DNA of 64,000 nt from Clostridia bacterium (GTDB taxonomy: Bacteria; Bacillota; Clostridia; Christensenellales; Aristaeellaceae): NCBI GenBank assembly GCA_017428385.1, contig JAFRQX010000011.1, positions 1-64,000 of the forward strand, read 5' to 3'. Under the pieces are notes generated by a model that worked only from the letters and a program-made list of their open reading frames with translations, ran no database searches and was not told the origin of the DNA. A program made the translations under genes and the position numbers. Shown here piece by piece: positions 1 to 7,918 of the stretch. Each line of letters begins with the position of its first letter. The first letter of the stretch is position 1.

Positions 1-1449
1 CCGCTGCTTCTGGCCGCCGGAGAGGCGCAGGCCCCGCTCGCCGACCAGGGTCTTGTATCCGTCCGGCATGGCCATGATATCGTCATGGATCTTTGCGGCT
101 TTTGCCGCGTCCTCAATCTCCTCCATGGAGGCGTCCGGCACAGCGTAGCCGATGTTCTCCGCGATGGTGCCGTTGAAGAGGAAGGTATCCTGGAGCACCG
201 GGGAGATATTCTGCCGGAGGCTGTCCAGGGTCACGTGCCGGATGTCCTGCCCGTCCAGCAGGATCCGGCCGGAGGTGGGTTCGTAGAAGCGGGAGATCAG
301 CTGGGTCAGGGTGGTTTTGCCCACGCCCGTGGGGCCCACCAGCGCCAGCATCTGGCCCGGTTTGCAGACAAAGGAAACGTCCTTCAGCACGGGAATGTTT
401 TCCCCGTAGGAGAAGCTGACGTGGTCGAAGGTGATTTCGCCCTTCACGTCCTTCAGGGTGCCGGCGTCCGGCAGGTCCTGGATCTCCGTGGGCGCGTCCA
501 GCACGGCCAGCACACGCTCCGCCCCGGCCATGGACTGCTGCATGTTTTCCAGCAGGTTGGCCAGGCCGGTGACCGGCCCGTAGAACAGGCCCAGGTACAA
601 CAGGAAGGCCACGATGTCCGCCACGCTCAGGCCATCCTTATAGGCCAGGTAGCCGCCGAAACCCACCACCAGGATCGTGCCGATGGAGGAAAGGAACTCC
701 ACGGAGGGATGAAAGATGCCGCTGAGCTTCAGCGCCTGCAGCATCGCCCGGATATGTTCAAAGTTATGCTCGTTAACTTGTTCTGTTTCATATTCTTCCC
801 GGCCGAAGGACTGGATCTCATGAATGCCGGAGAGGTTGTCCTGGAGTTTGCCGTTCAGTTCGCCCATTTTCTTCTGGGAAATCCGGAAGAAGGGGCGAAC
901 TTTTTTGGAGAAAATGATACCGGAAAGGAAGATGAGGGGAATGGGCGCGCAGGTGATCAGCGCCAGCTTCCAGTTGATGGTCAGCAGCACGATGAGCACA
1001 CCGGTAAAGGTCACCAGGTTGGTGATGGATTCCGGGATCATGTGGGCGTAGAGCAGCTCAAAGTCCCGGGTATCGTTGACGATCCGGCTCATCAGGTCGC
1101 CGGTCTGCTTGTCATGGAAATAGCCCAGGTGCATATGCTCCAGCTTGTCATAGGTCCGGGTGCGCAGGTCGCCCACCAGGTACCAGGCGGCCTTATGGGC
1201 CAGGTAGTTGCTGAGGAAGCGGAAAAGGATCCGCAGCAGGTACAGGGCCACCAGCGCCGCGGTCATCAGGCCGATGGTATGCAGTCCTTCCTCCGTCAGG
1301 CCTTTCTCCACCAGTCCTGTCATGGCGGAAAGCAGCTTCGGCGCCGTCAGGTTGACTGCTGTCAGGGCCAGGGTGGACAGAATCGCGACAATATACAGCG
1401 TCCTGTATCGGATGGCTTCACGACTGAGCCGCCACAAGGTCTTGATCAT
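1..1449 (-). CDS. ABC exporter, fused permease-ATPase (C-terminus cut off)
   Basis: A half-type ABC exporter of the MdlB/BmrA-like multidrug class, probably working as a homo- or heterodimer in the cytoplasmic membrane. The 483 codons visible hold a transmembrane domain (about residues 1-320) and most of a nucleotide-binding domain. Walker A GPTGVGKTT lies near residues 371-379 and the signature LSGGQ is at the window edge. Walker B and the H-loop, expected in the missing ~100 residues, are not seen. The ATG at 1449 follows an AGGAGG site. The start overlaps the end of the upstream MATE gene by 32 bp, so the two exporters are almost certainly cotranscribed and translationally coupled. The substrate cannot be told from sequence. 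Confidence 0.93.
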   Translation of the reverse strand, partial: MIKTLWRLSREAIRYRTLYIVAILSTLALTAVNLTAPKLLSAMTGLVEKGLTEEGLHTIGLMTAALVALYLLRILFRFLSNYLAHKAAWYLVGDLRTRTYDKLEHMHLGYFHDKQTGDLMSRIVNDTRDFELLYAHMIPESITNLVTFTGVLIVLLTINWKLALITCAPIPLIFLSGIIFSKKVRPFFRISQKKMGELNGKLQDNLSGIHEIQSFGREEYETEQVNEHNFEHIRAMLQALKLSGIFHPSVEFLSSIGTILVVGFGGYLAYKDGLSVADIVAFLLYLGLFYGPVTGLANLLENMQQSMAGAERVLAVLDAPTEIQDLPDAGTLKDVKGEITFDHVSFSYGENIPVLKDVSFVCKPGQMLALVGPTGVGKTTLTQLISRFYEPTSGRILLDGQDIRHVTLDSLRQNISPVLQDTFLFNGTIAENIGYAVPDASMEEIEDAAKAAKIHDDIMAMPDGYKTLVGERGLRLSGGQKQR

Positions 1450-2842
1450 CTTTTACCTCCTGTGGTGTATTCTCTTTCGTTTTTTTCTCCAGCTTTTTTC
1501 TCCAGGCTATGTACCGCATTATACAGGAGATGCCCGCCAGCATCCAGGTCACGCCCGCGGTGATCCAGATGGACCAGACGCCCGCGGTGGTCAGCTGGAG
1601 GAGCAGCAGGGGCAGGCCGACGCGGCCCGCGATTTCCACAATGCCGTTGATGAAGGAGAAGATGGCGTCGCCCACGCCGTTGAGCACGCCCCGGGCTACG
1701 TAGATGATGCCCAGGAAGGCGTAGAAGCAGCTGGTGATCCGCAGGGCCTTTTCACCCAGGGCAATCACGTCCGTTTCCTTGACGAACATGCCGACCAGGG
1801 AGCCGCCCCACAGCTGCATAACCACCAGCATAAGACCTGCCACGGCGAGCATTGCCAGCAGGCTGTCCCGGAAGCCTTCCCGGATCCGCTTGTTCTTGCC
1901 GGCGCCCATGTTCTGGCTGGTATAGGTGGACAGCGCCATGCTCATGGAGCCGAAGGGCTGCTGCACCAGCTGCTCCAGGCGGTTGGTGGCGGTATAGGCT
2001 GCCATGGCGGTGGGGCCGAAGGTGTTGACCACGGACTGCAGCGCCGTGGTGGAAATGGCGATCAGGCTCCACTGCAGCGCCAGGGGCAGGCCGAGGTGGA
2101 TTGCCTGCTTCGAGATGGCCTTGTCAAAGGCCAGAGAAGACTTGTTCATGCGGAAATAGGGATTCTTGCGGAAGGCGTAGAGCAGGGAGCCGGAACCGGC
2201 CAGCAGCTGGGACAGCATGGTGGCAAACGCCGCGCCGAATACGCCCATGCCGAAGGCTCCCACGAAAAGCAGGTCCAGGCCCACGTTGAGCAGGCAGGAG
2301 AAGACAAGGAAATACAGCGGGGTACGGGAATCTCCCAGGGCCCGCTGCATAGAGGATGCGTAGTTGTAGATGGCAATGAGCGGCACGGAAGCGGAGGTCA
2401 TCCGCATGTAGGTGATGGCGTCCGGCAGGATTTCCGCGGGGGTGCCCATCCAGGTCAGCACGGTGGGGACCATGATGAAGGCCAGCGTACCGGTGAGCAG
2501 GGAAGTCAGCAGGGTGATGTAGGCCGAGTTGGCGATGGCTTTGCAGACCATCTTGTCTTCCCGGGCACCGAAGAACTTGGCTGTGACGATACCGCAGCCG
2601 CCGCTGATGCCGTTGAAGATGGAAAAAAACAGGAAGGAGATGGAACCGGTGGCTCCGACAGCCGCCAGGGCATCCGCACCCAGCAGCTGACCCACGATCA
2701 TGGAGTCCGCCAGGTTATAGGCCTGCTGGAACAGGTTGCCGATCAATAGCGGCAGCGCAAAAACAGAAAGCAGAGCCAGCGGCTTGCCTTCTGTCATATT
2801 CATGGTCATTTGCCGCCTTCCACGGCCAGTGATGTGGGACAT
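1418..2842 (-). CDS. MATE family efflux transporter
   Basis: Multidrug and toxin extrusion (MATE) antiporter of 474 residues, the usual family length, with about 12 membrane helices. The N-terminal run MTEGKPLALLSVFALPLL followed by GNLFQQAYNLADSMIVG is typical of NorM/DinF-like MATE proteins in Firmicutes. I keep the first ATG at 2842 because AAGGAG lies 6 nt before it. A second start 33 nt downstream also has a weaker purine-rich site and would fit the family N-terminus better, so the first 11 residues are uncertain. The gene overlaps the ABC exporter downstream by 32 bp. Pairing of MATE and ABC exporters suggests a drug- or metabolite-export operon; the substrate is unknown. Confidence 0.94.
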   Translation of the reverse strand: MSHITGRGRRQMTMNMTEGKPLALLSVFALPLLIGNLFQQAYNLADSMIVGQLLGADALAAVGATGSISFLFFSIFNGISGGCGIVTAKFFGAREDKMVCKAIANSAYITLLTSLLTGTLAFIMVPTVLTWMGTPAEILPDAITYMRMTSASVPLIAIYNYASSMQRALGDSRTPLYFLVFSCLLNVGLDLLFVGAFGMGVFGAAFATMLSQLLAGSGSLLYAFRKNPYFRMNKSSLAFDKAISKQAIHLGLPLALQWSLIAISTTALQSVVNTFGPTAMAAYTATNRLEQLVQQPFGSMSMALSTYTSQNMGAGKNKRIREGFRDSLLAMLAVAGLMLVVMQLWGGSLVGMFVKETDVIALGEKALRITSCFYAFLGIIYVARGVLNGVGDAIFSFINGIVEIAGRVGLPLLLLQLTTAGVWSIWITAGVTWMLAGISCIMRYIAWRKKLEKKTKENTPQEVKDDQDLVAAQS

Positions 2843-2849
2843 AAGAAAC

Positions 2850-2900
2850 TCCTTAAGGATTTTCTTTAACTTAAAACTTAAGACTTAAATCTTAAAAATA
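2850..2900. promoter_or_regulatory. AT-rich, overlapping-dyad region upstream of the MATE gene
   Basis: The leader of the exporter operon holds stacked CTTAAG dyads in a T/A-rich stretch (about 2866-2897). It could be an operator for a MarR/TetR-type regulator, which often control exporters, but no such regulator is visible here. Read on the minus strand it also resembles the 32-bp repeats at 12019-12050 and 14927-14958, so it may instead be a third, diverged copy of that dispersed repeat. Confidence 0.3.
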
Positions 2901-2930
2901 TTTTACTGTGAGCTTGGGCGGGTAAGTAAT

Positions 2931-2963
2931 CATTATGCATTATGCATTGTGCATTGTGCATTG
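2931..2963. repeat. Heptamer repeat (ATTRTGC), copy 1
   Basis: About four and a half head-to-tail copies of the 7-mer ATTATGC/ATTGTGC. Similar runs (ATTRTGM) occur at 10868-10903, 16090-16124 and 20503-20534. This copy lies inside the 3' end of the xylanase gene, where it encodes the last eight or so residues (ending QCTMHNA) and supplies the stop codon. Confidence 0.8.
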
Positions 2964-4165
2964 GTGGTCTTCCCATCCAGCGTCAGGGTTGTGCTGCCAG
3001 TATTGGTAGTAAGTTTGTACTCTCCCTTGAACCCTGTGAGGGTCACGAAGCCGTTTTCGTCTGTCACCAGGTTTTCGTGGGTTTCCCAGTCACCGTGGAT
3101 GAGACCCATCAGGGCGTGATAGGAGGGCTTTTCGGTGTTGTCCTCATGCACAAAGCCGGAGGGCGCCTTCAGCCAGCAGCCGTCGTTGAAGTCCCAGGTG
3201 GTGATGGCTTCCACCAGCGGATGGGAGAAGAGGACGGAGTACATTTCGCTGATCTCACGGGCCTGGCGCTCTTCGCCGGCGGGCGTGCTGGGCCACTCGT
3301 CCACCTGCCAGTCGTTCAGGTCCACGATGTGGGCGGGCATGATGTCGCCGGAGATCAGGGTGTTTTCCGTGAAGTGGATCGGGAGACCGAAGCGGGAGAA
3401 CCGCTCCAGCACGGTGTTCAGCTTTTCCAGTCCCCAGTAGCCCTGGTGCTGGTGGCTCTGGATACCGATGGCGCTGATCGGCACATCCGCTTCCAGCAGG
3501 TCTTCAATCAGCTGGGCATAGGCCTCGCTGGTGTTGAAGTCGTTGATCAGCAGTACCGCATCCGGATCGGTTTCCTTCGCGGCGGCGAAAACCTCCCTCA
3601 CCAGGCCGACCCGGCCCTTTTCGATGCAGATGCGGGTGATGGCGTTGTCATACCGGTCAAACACGGGCATGATCACCACTTCGTTGATCACGTCCCAGAA
3701 GTTGATGATGCCCTTGTAGGCGCTCACATCCCGGTGGATACGCTCCAGCTGGCGGCGGAGGATTTCTTCATTGGAATATTTCAGAAGCCACGGGGCGCAG
3801 GCAGTGTGCCAGCACAGGGGATGTCCCTTGACCTGGACGCCGTTGTCCCGCAGCCACTTCGCCGCGGCCATGGTTTCCGGATAGGCGGTCTTGCCTTCCT
3901 CCGGCTCATACCGGCCCCAGTAAAAGGGCAGCGTGCCGTAGTTGAAAAGCTTCAGCCACTTGTCCATTCTCTGGCTCAGGAAAGCCTGCTGCTTTTCATC
4001 CTGGGATTTCATCAGGGCAACGGCGTCAAAGGCGCCGCAGCCGAACAGAAACTGGTGGGATACCTGATCGGCACGGACCTGCTGACGGGCCGCGGGGGTT
4101 CCGTCCGGGTTCAGCAGCTGGATACGGGCGGCCGCACGGCGGTGGGCAAATTGATTCTGATTCAT
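2933..4165 (-). CDS. Endo-1,4-beta-xylanase, GH10, cytoplasmic
   Basis: Glycoside hydrolase family 10 enzyme of 410 residues that hydrolyses internal beta-1,4 bonds of xylan or xylo-oligosaccharides with retention. Visible GH10 landmarks are HPLCWHT, WDVINEV with the acid/base Glu near residue 162, IQSHQH, and HFTEN with the nucleophile Glu near residue 267; the 105-residue spacing is normal for the family. No signal peptide is present, so it probably acts inside the cell on imported oligomers. A short N-terminal segment (about residues 10-45) resembles a small beta domain, and a C-terminal beta stretch follows the barrel. The ATG at 4165 follows GGAGG with a 7-nt gap. The last residues come from a heptamer repeat, so the native C-terminus was probably shorter or different. 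It is divergent from an AraC regulator. Confidence 0.93.
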   Translation of the reverse strand: MNQNQFAHRRAAARIQLLNPDGTPAARQQVRADQVSHQFLFGCGAFDAVALMKSQDEKQQAFLSQRMDKWLKLFNYGTLPFYWGRYEPEEGKTAYPETMAAAKWLRDNGVQVKGHPLCWHTACAPWLLKYSNEEILRRQLERIHRDVSAYKGIINFWDVINEVVIMPVFDRYDNAITRICIEKGRVGLVREVFAAAKETDPDAVLLINDFNTSEAYAQLIEDLLEADVPISAIGIQSHQHQGYWGLEKLNTVLERFSRFGLPIHFTENTLISGDIMPAHIVDLNDWQVDEWPSTPAGEERQAREISEMYSVLFSHPLVEAITTWDFNDGCWLKAPSGFVHEDNTEKPSYHALMGLIHGDWETHENLVTDENGFVTLTGFKGEYKLTTNTGSTTLTLDGKTTNAQCTMHNA

Positions 4166-4488
4166 GGCGATCCCTCCGGTTTTAAGGGAAGACTGATTAA
4201 ATGAGTCCGTCAGATGCCAGATGGATTTTTTGTCGGGATCCAGCGCAGATTTCGAAGGTTTAGTGGCGCTAAATCGAGGAAGCTGTGCGCAGATAACGGC
4301 AAAAAGGGCGCTGGCAAATGGGCGGGGGAATAAATCAGGTTTTCCCTTATTTCGATGTTATTGTAAAGCCGGGGTTCGGGAAAAACTGCCCATTTTTTGA
4401 CCTGAGGCTTATTACTTTTTGTACAGCCTTCCGGCCTTGACTTCCGGCCTGTCAGGCGGTTTAATGGAAAGGAACGGAGGAAAAAACC
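4166..4488. promoter_or_regulatory. Divergent xylanase/AraC intergenic region with a foldable block
   Basis: This 323-bp gap must hold the promoters of both flanking genes. On the xylanase side, 4205-4330 forms a compact block: CCAGCGC at 4240-4246 can pair with GCGCTGG at 4308-4314, enclosing a TTTAG/CTAAA hairpin and two copies of GCGCAGAT. On the minus strand this would lie in the xylanase 5' leader, ending about 40 nt before the start codon. It could be a structured leader RNA or another dispersed repeat. I see no convincing -35/-10 pair. Confidence 0.4.
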
Positions 4489-5349
4489 ATGGATTACAGC
4501 CAATATGAAAATTATGGGTTCGACCGGGTGAGCGCCTTTAACCTCTCCACGGGTTATGAGGCCCGGAGCTACCAGGCGCACTGGCATTCCTATGGCGAAA
4601 TCCTGCTGGTGGGTCCCGGGAAGACGAACGTCTTCCGGGTGAACCAGAGCACCTATGAACTGGTGGAAGGCGATTTCCTGCTCATGTGGCCCATGGAGGT
4701 GCATGAGATCATCGACGCGGACCGGAAGGAATCGCTGGTGATCCAGTTCAGCAATAACTTCATGAACTCCCTGTTTGACCTGCAGCGGATCATGCATTTC
4801 TACCGGAATCTGCACGTGCTGTGCATCAATGCCCATCCGGAACTGGTGGGCAAGCTACGGGTGATCGCGGACAAAATGAAGGAGATCTGGTTTGAGGCGG
4901 GCCCGGACCGGGAGCTCCGCTGCTGCATGCTGCTGATGGAGTTTATGCTGACCCTGGACCGTCACCGGGATGAGTTCGCGCCCGAGCTCCGCGGCGGGGA
5001 TACCTACAGCTATACCGATACAGTGATGCGCCGGATGATGACGGTCACGGATTATATCAAGAACAACCTGACAGCGGATGACCTGTCCCAGGCCGCGATG
5101 GCGGAGATGGCAGGCATCAGTAAGGATTATTTCTCCCGGATCTTCCGCAGCGTGACCGGCACCAATTACAGCCGCTGGCTGAATATGATCCGCATGGAAA
5201 AGGCCACGGAACTCCTGGCGGATGAGGAGATGACCCTGACCGAGGTGGCCATGCGCTCCGGCTTCCAGAGCATTTCCAGCTTCAACCGGGTCTTCCGGGC
5301 GGAAAAGGGTATGGCGCCGGGAGAGTACCGCGCGTTGTCAGTCAAGTAA
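4489..5349 (+). CDS. AraC family transcriptional regulator
   Basis: Regulator of 286 residues with an N-terminal cupin-like ligand-binding half (HWHSYGEILLV near residues 31-41) and a C-terminal AraC double helix-turn-helix (about residues 185-283, including AEMAGISKDYFSRIFR and EVAMRSGFQSISSFNRVFR). Such proteins typically activate genes for carbohydrate use. The divergent xylanase is the obvious target, with a xylan-derived sugar as likely inducer; this is inference from position. GGAGG precedes the ATG by 8 nt. Confidence 0.93.
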   Translation: MDYSQYENYGFDRVSAFNLSTGYEARSYQAHWHSYGEILLVGPGKTNVFRVNQSTYELVEGDFLLMWPMEVHEIIDADRKESLVIQFSNNFMNSLFDLQRIMHFYRNLHVLCINAHPELVGKLRVIADKMKEIWFEAGPDRELRCCMLLMEFMLTLDRHRDEFAPELRGGDTYSYTDTVMRRMMTVTDYIKNNLTADDLSQAAMAEMAGISKDYFSRIFRSVTGTNYSRWLNMIRMEKATELLADEEMTLTEVAMRSGFQSISSFNRVFRAEKGMAPGEYRALSVK

Positions 5350-5369
5350 CAGGAAAAGTAGAATTGAAA

Positions 5370-5540
5370 ATGAAATATTGGCCTTCGGCCAATGTGAAAA
5401 ATGCCTTGGGGGCATTGGTGGAAGAGTATAAGTCACATTCTGCGAAGCAGAATATTTCACATTTGACGAAGTCAAATATTTCACGTGCGAAGCACATTTC
5501 ACATCTGTCGAAGACAGATATTTCATTTGTGACGAAAGGA
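5370..5540. repeat. Array of mini-hairpins joined by a constant ATTTCAC spacer
   Basis: Six short palindromes in a row. Positions: 5377-5393 (loop TTC), 5400-5416 (loop TTGGG), 5437-5453, 5461-5477, 5485-5495 and 5503-5519 (all with loop GAA). Stems are 4-7 bp and differ in sequence. Three 7-bp spacers (5454-5460, 5478-5484, 5496-5502) are exactly ATTTCAC and a fourth is ATTTCAT. The first unit is inverted, with a TTC loop and a GTGAAAA spacer, the complement of the others. A decayed seventh unit runs into the ribosome-binding site of the next gene. The array is open in one frame on each strand, but its repetitive structure argues against coding. Confidence 0.8.
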
Positions 5541-5549
5541 ACAATTCTG

Positions 5550-6032
5550 ATGGATTACATTCACGAACTTCGGAAACTGACCGGACCCCGGAAACTGATC
5601 CTGAACTGCGCGGGTGCGGTGATTGAAAAGGACGGTAAAGTGCTGTTCCAGCGCCGTTCGGATAACGGAAAATGGGGCCTGATCGGCGGACTGGTGGAAA
5701 TGAACGAGACCTACGCGCAGGCTGCTGTGCGGGAAGCCCGGGAGGAAACCGGGCTGGAAGTGAAGCTGACCAGCTTCCTGGGCATTTTCCACAACCACGA
5801 TATGGTCTGGTCCAATGGAGACGCTGCGCATGTGATTTCCGCCGTGTATACCGCGGAGATTGTCAGCGGCGAACCCCGGATTGACGAGGAGTCCTTTGAA
5901 CTGCGTTTCTTCGGAGCGGACGAGGTGCCGGAATTGTTCGCGGAGGATCATATCACCGCCCTGGAGGCCTACTACAAAGGCGTCCGGCTTCCGCTGTTTG
6001 AGGAAAACGAATACAGGAAATCCAAAGAGTAA
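5550..6032 (+). CDS. Nudix hydrolase
   Basis: Nudix-fold pyrophosphohydrolase of 160 residues, acting on a nucleoside diphosphate linked to another group; the exact substrate is not clear. The Nudix box runs from GGLVEMNETYAQAAV into REAREETGL (about residues 48-71) with the metal-binding REXXEE core intact. The reading frame is open much further upstream, but that part is the hairpin array, so I start at the ATG at 5550, which follows GAAAGGA. The gene opens a run of four closely spaced genes (Nudix, DUF523, PHP phosphatase, YjbR). Confidence 0.9.
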   Translation: MDYIHELRKLTGPRKLILNCAGAVIEKDGKVLFQRRSDNGKWGLIGGLVEMNETYAQAAVREAREETGLEVKLTSFLGIFHNHDMVWSNGDAAHVISAVYTAEIVSGEPRIDEESFELRFFGADEVPELFAEDHITALEAYYKGVRLPLFEENEYRKSKE

Positions 6033-6052
6033 TGATCCTGTCCGGAGAATGA

Positions 6053-6496
6053 ATGATGAAGATCATGGTCAGCGCCTGCCTGCTGGGCGAAAACTGTAAA
6101 TATAACGGCGGCAGCAACCGGAATGAAAAGCTGCTGCGCTTGCTGGAGGGACACACAGTGATTCCTGTCTGTCCGGAGGTGCTGGGCGGGCTGCCGGTAC
6201 CCCGGCCGTCTGCGGAGATTGTGAACGGAACCGTGATGAATGTGGCGGGGGAAAATGTGGACGCCGCTTTCCGGCTGGGCGCTGAAAAAGGCTTGGAGCT
6301 GGCGAAGCGGGAAAAGCCGGACCTGATCGTTCTCCAGTCCCGCAGTCCCAGCTGCGGGGTGAAGATGATTTATGACGGCACCTTCTCCGGCCGGAAGATT
6401 CCGGGACAGGGCCTTTTTGCGGAGGCGGCCGTGAAGGCCGGCTTCCGGGTGATGGACATTGAGGATATAGCAGATGGAGAAGCACAGTTTTATTGA
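6053..6496 (+). CDS. DUF523 (YbbK-like) family protein
   Basis: Small Cys-containing protein of 147 residues in the DUF523 family. Conserved blocks are CLLGENCKYNG at the N-terminus, CPEVLGGLPVPR near residues 39-50, and SPSCG near residue 100. The invariant cysteines suggest metal binding, but the family has no settled function. Two consecutive ATGs could serve as start; I use the first. The 3' end overlaps the next gene by 23 bp, so the pair is probably translationally coupled. Confidence 0.88.
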   Translation: MMKIMVSACLLGENCKYNGGSNRNEKLLRLLEGHTVIPVCPEVLGGLPVPRPSAEIVNGTVMNVAGENVDAAFRLGAEKGLELAKREKPDLIVLQSRSPSCGVKMIYDGTFSGRKIPGQGLFAEAAVKAGFRVMDIEDIADGEAQFY

Positions 6497-7229
6497 TATC
6501 CACAGCCATATTATCTACGGCGCGGACGACGGAGCCCAGAGCATGACGGAAGCCATCCGCATGCTCCAGGCGGACCGGGACCAGGGCGCGGTGGCTGTGT
6601 TTGCCACGCCGCACTACGGCCGGGAGAACAACAACTTCCTGCCCGTGGCAGCCGGGGTGCGGGAAAAGTTTGAACTGCTGAAGGAACGGGCGGCGGAGGA
6701 AGTGCCGGAGATCCGGCTGTACCTGGGCACGGAGTGGTACTGCGCCTGGGTGCTGGCGGAGCGGGTTTTCCGCATGGAAGCCTTCCGGATGAACGGCACA
6801 AATTATGTGCTGACGGAGTTCCTGGAATACTCGGGCTGCCATGAGCGGCCGGAGAAATTCCGCACGAACCTGGCGCAGCTGCAGAAGCGGGGGCTGAAGC
6901 CCATCCTGGCGCATGCGGAGCGCTACCGCGCCCTGCTGGATGACCGGGACCTGGTCCTGGAGCTGGCGGAAAGCGGCGTCCTGATGCAGGTGAACGCCTT
7001 TGACCTGGAGAAGAACCTCAATCCCGTCATCCGGGAGCAGGCCCAGTGGATGGCCAGGGAGAAGCTGATTTCCTTCATCGGCAGCGATATGCACGGGATG
7101 CGGCCCGGCGCCCGCCGGCCGGTGGTGGAGGAAGGAATCCGCTGGCTGTTTGATAACGTGGATGAGGAATACGCGCTGGACGTGACTCTGCGCAACGCGG
7201 AGAATCTCCTGAAAGCAGGGACGGTATGA
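6474..7229 (+). CDS. PHP-type tyrosine-protein phosphatase, CpsB/CapC family
   Basis: Metal-dependent phosphatase of the PHP superfamily, 251 residues. In Gram-positive bacteria CpsB/YwqE proteins dephosphorylate the tyrosine kinase that controls capsule or exopolysaccharide export. Metal-ligand motifs are visible in order: DIHSHI with a following DDG, TPHY, the Glu in GTEWY, LAHAERY, and GSDMHG near the C-terminus. No cognate kinase or polysaccharide genes lie in the window, so the partner is unknown. It overlaps DUF523 upstream and shares the 4-bp ATGA with the downstream YjbR gene. Confidence 0.9.
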   Translation: MEKHSFIDIHSHIIYGADDGAQSMTEAIRMLQADRDQGAVAVFATPHYGRENNNFLPVAAGVREKFELLKERAAEEVPEIRLYLGTEWYCAWVLAERVFRMEAFRMNGTNYVLTEFLEYSGCHERPEKFRTNLAQLQKRGLKPILAHAERYRALLDDRDLVLELAESGVLMQVNAFDLEKNLNPVIREQAQWMAREKLISFIGSDMHGMRPGARRPVVEEGIRWLFDNVDEEYALDVTLRNAENLLKAGTV

Positions 7230-7588
7230 CCAGACAGGAACTGACGGACTACATCTTTGACGCCTTCAGCGTGGAGCCGGACTATCCCTTTCCCCGGGAT
7301 GACGTGACCTGTGTTTTCCGCCATACGGATAACCGCAAATGGTTCGGGATCATGATGAAGATTCCTTACCGGACCCTGGGCATGAACCGGGACGGGGAAA
7401 CCGATATCGTGAACATCAAGTGCGATCCGGTGCTCATGGGCACCCTCCGGGGAAAGCCCGGCTTCCGCCCGGCCTACCACATGAACAAGGACAAATGGAT
7501 CACCATTCTGCTGGACGGGTCCGCGGGGCGGGAGGAGATCACCGCCCTGGTGGATATGAGTTTCCGCATGACGGAAACCAAACTCTGA
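7226..7588 (+). CDS. MmcQ/YjbR family protein
   Basis: Small protein of 120 residues in the MmcQ/YjbR family, which has a CyaY-like fold and is suspected to bind DNA; the role is unproven. Typical features are the central KWFGIMMKI strand, VNIKCDP, and the C-terminal block PAYHMNKDKWITILLD. Its start codon overlaps the stop codon of the phosphatase gene (ATGA), so it is the last gene of the run. A long palindrome follows the stop codon. Confidence 0.88.
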   Translation: MTRQELTDYIFDAFSVEPDYPFPRDDVTCVFRHTDNRKWFGIMMKIPYRTLGMNRDGETDIVNIKCDPVLMGTLRGKPGFRPAYHMNKDKWITILLDGSAGREEITALVDMSFRMTETKL

Positions 7589-7598
7589 TCAACCAAAG

Positions 7599-7685
7599 CC
7601 AGACAAGGGGACGGTTCTTTTGTCTGGTTTTTTGCTTGCGCCAGTTCGCTTTGGGGCAGGACAAAAGAACCGTCCCCTTGTCTGG
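7599..7685. repeat. Palindromic repeat with 26-bp perfect arms
   Basis: Arms at 7599-7624 and 7660-7685 are exact reverse complements, separated by 35 bp. Each arm carries the core GGGGACGGTTCTTTTGTC or its complement. It sits just after the YjbR stop codon and could act as a bidirectional transcription stop. It is built like the imperfect palindromes at 11911, 14770 and 20061 and looks like a REP/MITE-type dispersed element. Confidence 0.85.
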
Positions 7686-7799
7686 TTGGGCGCACTGCCC
7701 GGTCCTTTTTTTCTTTTTTGGAAACCAAATTGCCCTGCCGTTCGTCTAATAATTGAAAACATCATGGATCACAGATCGGATCTTCAGAAAGGAAAACTT

Positions 7800-7886
7800 A
7801 TGAGGAAAATCGATAAGTATCTGAATTCAGCCATAGCCCTTACGCTCCTGTTTGCGGTGGCGCTTGTAATACGCTACGTCAACTGA
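7800..7886 (+). CDS. Candidate 28-residue membrane peptide
   Basis: Short reading frame of 28 codons with an AAAGGA site 7 nt before the ATG. The peptide has a charged start (MRKIDKY) followed by a single hydrophobic helix (AIALTLLFAVALVI) and ends RYVN. It sits 32 bp before a secreted-protein gene and may belong to its transcript. I know no family for it; it could be a real small membrane peptide or a chance frame. Confidence 0.4.
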   Translation: MRKIDKYLNSAIALTLLFAVALVIRYVN

Positions 7887-7918
7887 ACACAGATTTCATT
7901 TTTATGTCGGGGGTTATC

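Noticed and set aside
85..1563. 492-codon open frame on the plus strand
   Set aside because: Antisense to the ABC exporter; no family signal, low-complexity His/Gln/Gly composition typical of shadow frames in GC-rich codons.
2942..4204. 420-codon plus-strand frame
   Set aside because: Antisense of the GH10 xylanase, which has both catalytic residues at the right spacing.
5437..5526. CRISPR array
   Set aside because: The regularly spaced constant part is only 7 bp and the variable parts are palindromes of 11-17 bp, the opposite of CRISPR structure; no cas genes.
5364..5549. Long N-terminal extension of the Nudix protein
   Set aside because: These codons are the hairpin array; a proper start with GAAAGGA lies at 5550.
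7339..7749. 136-codon frame over the palindrome
   Set aside because: Overlaps the YjbR gene out of frame and then reads a palindromic repeat.
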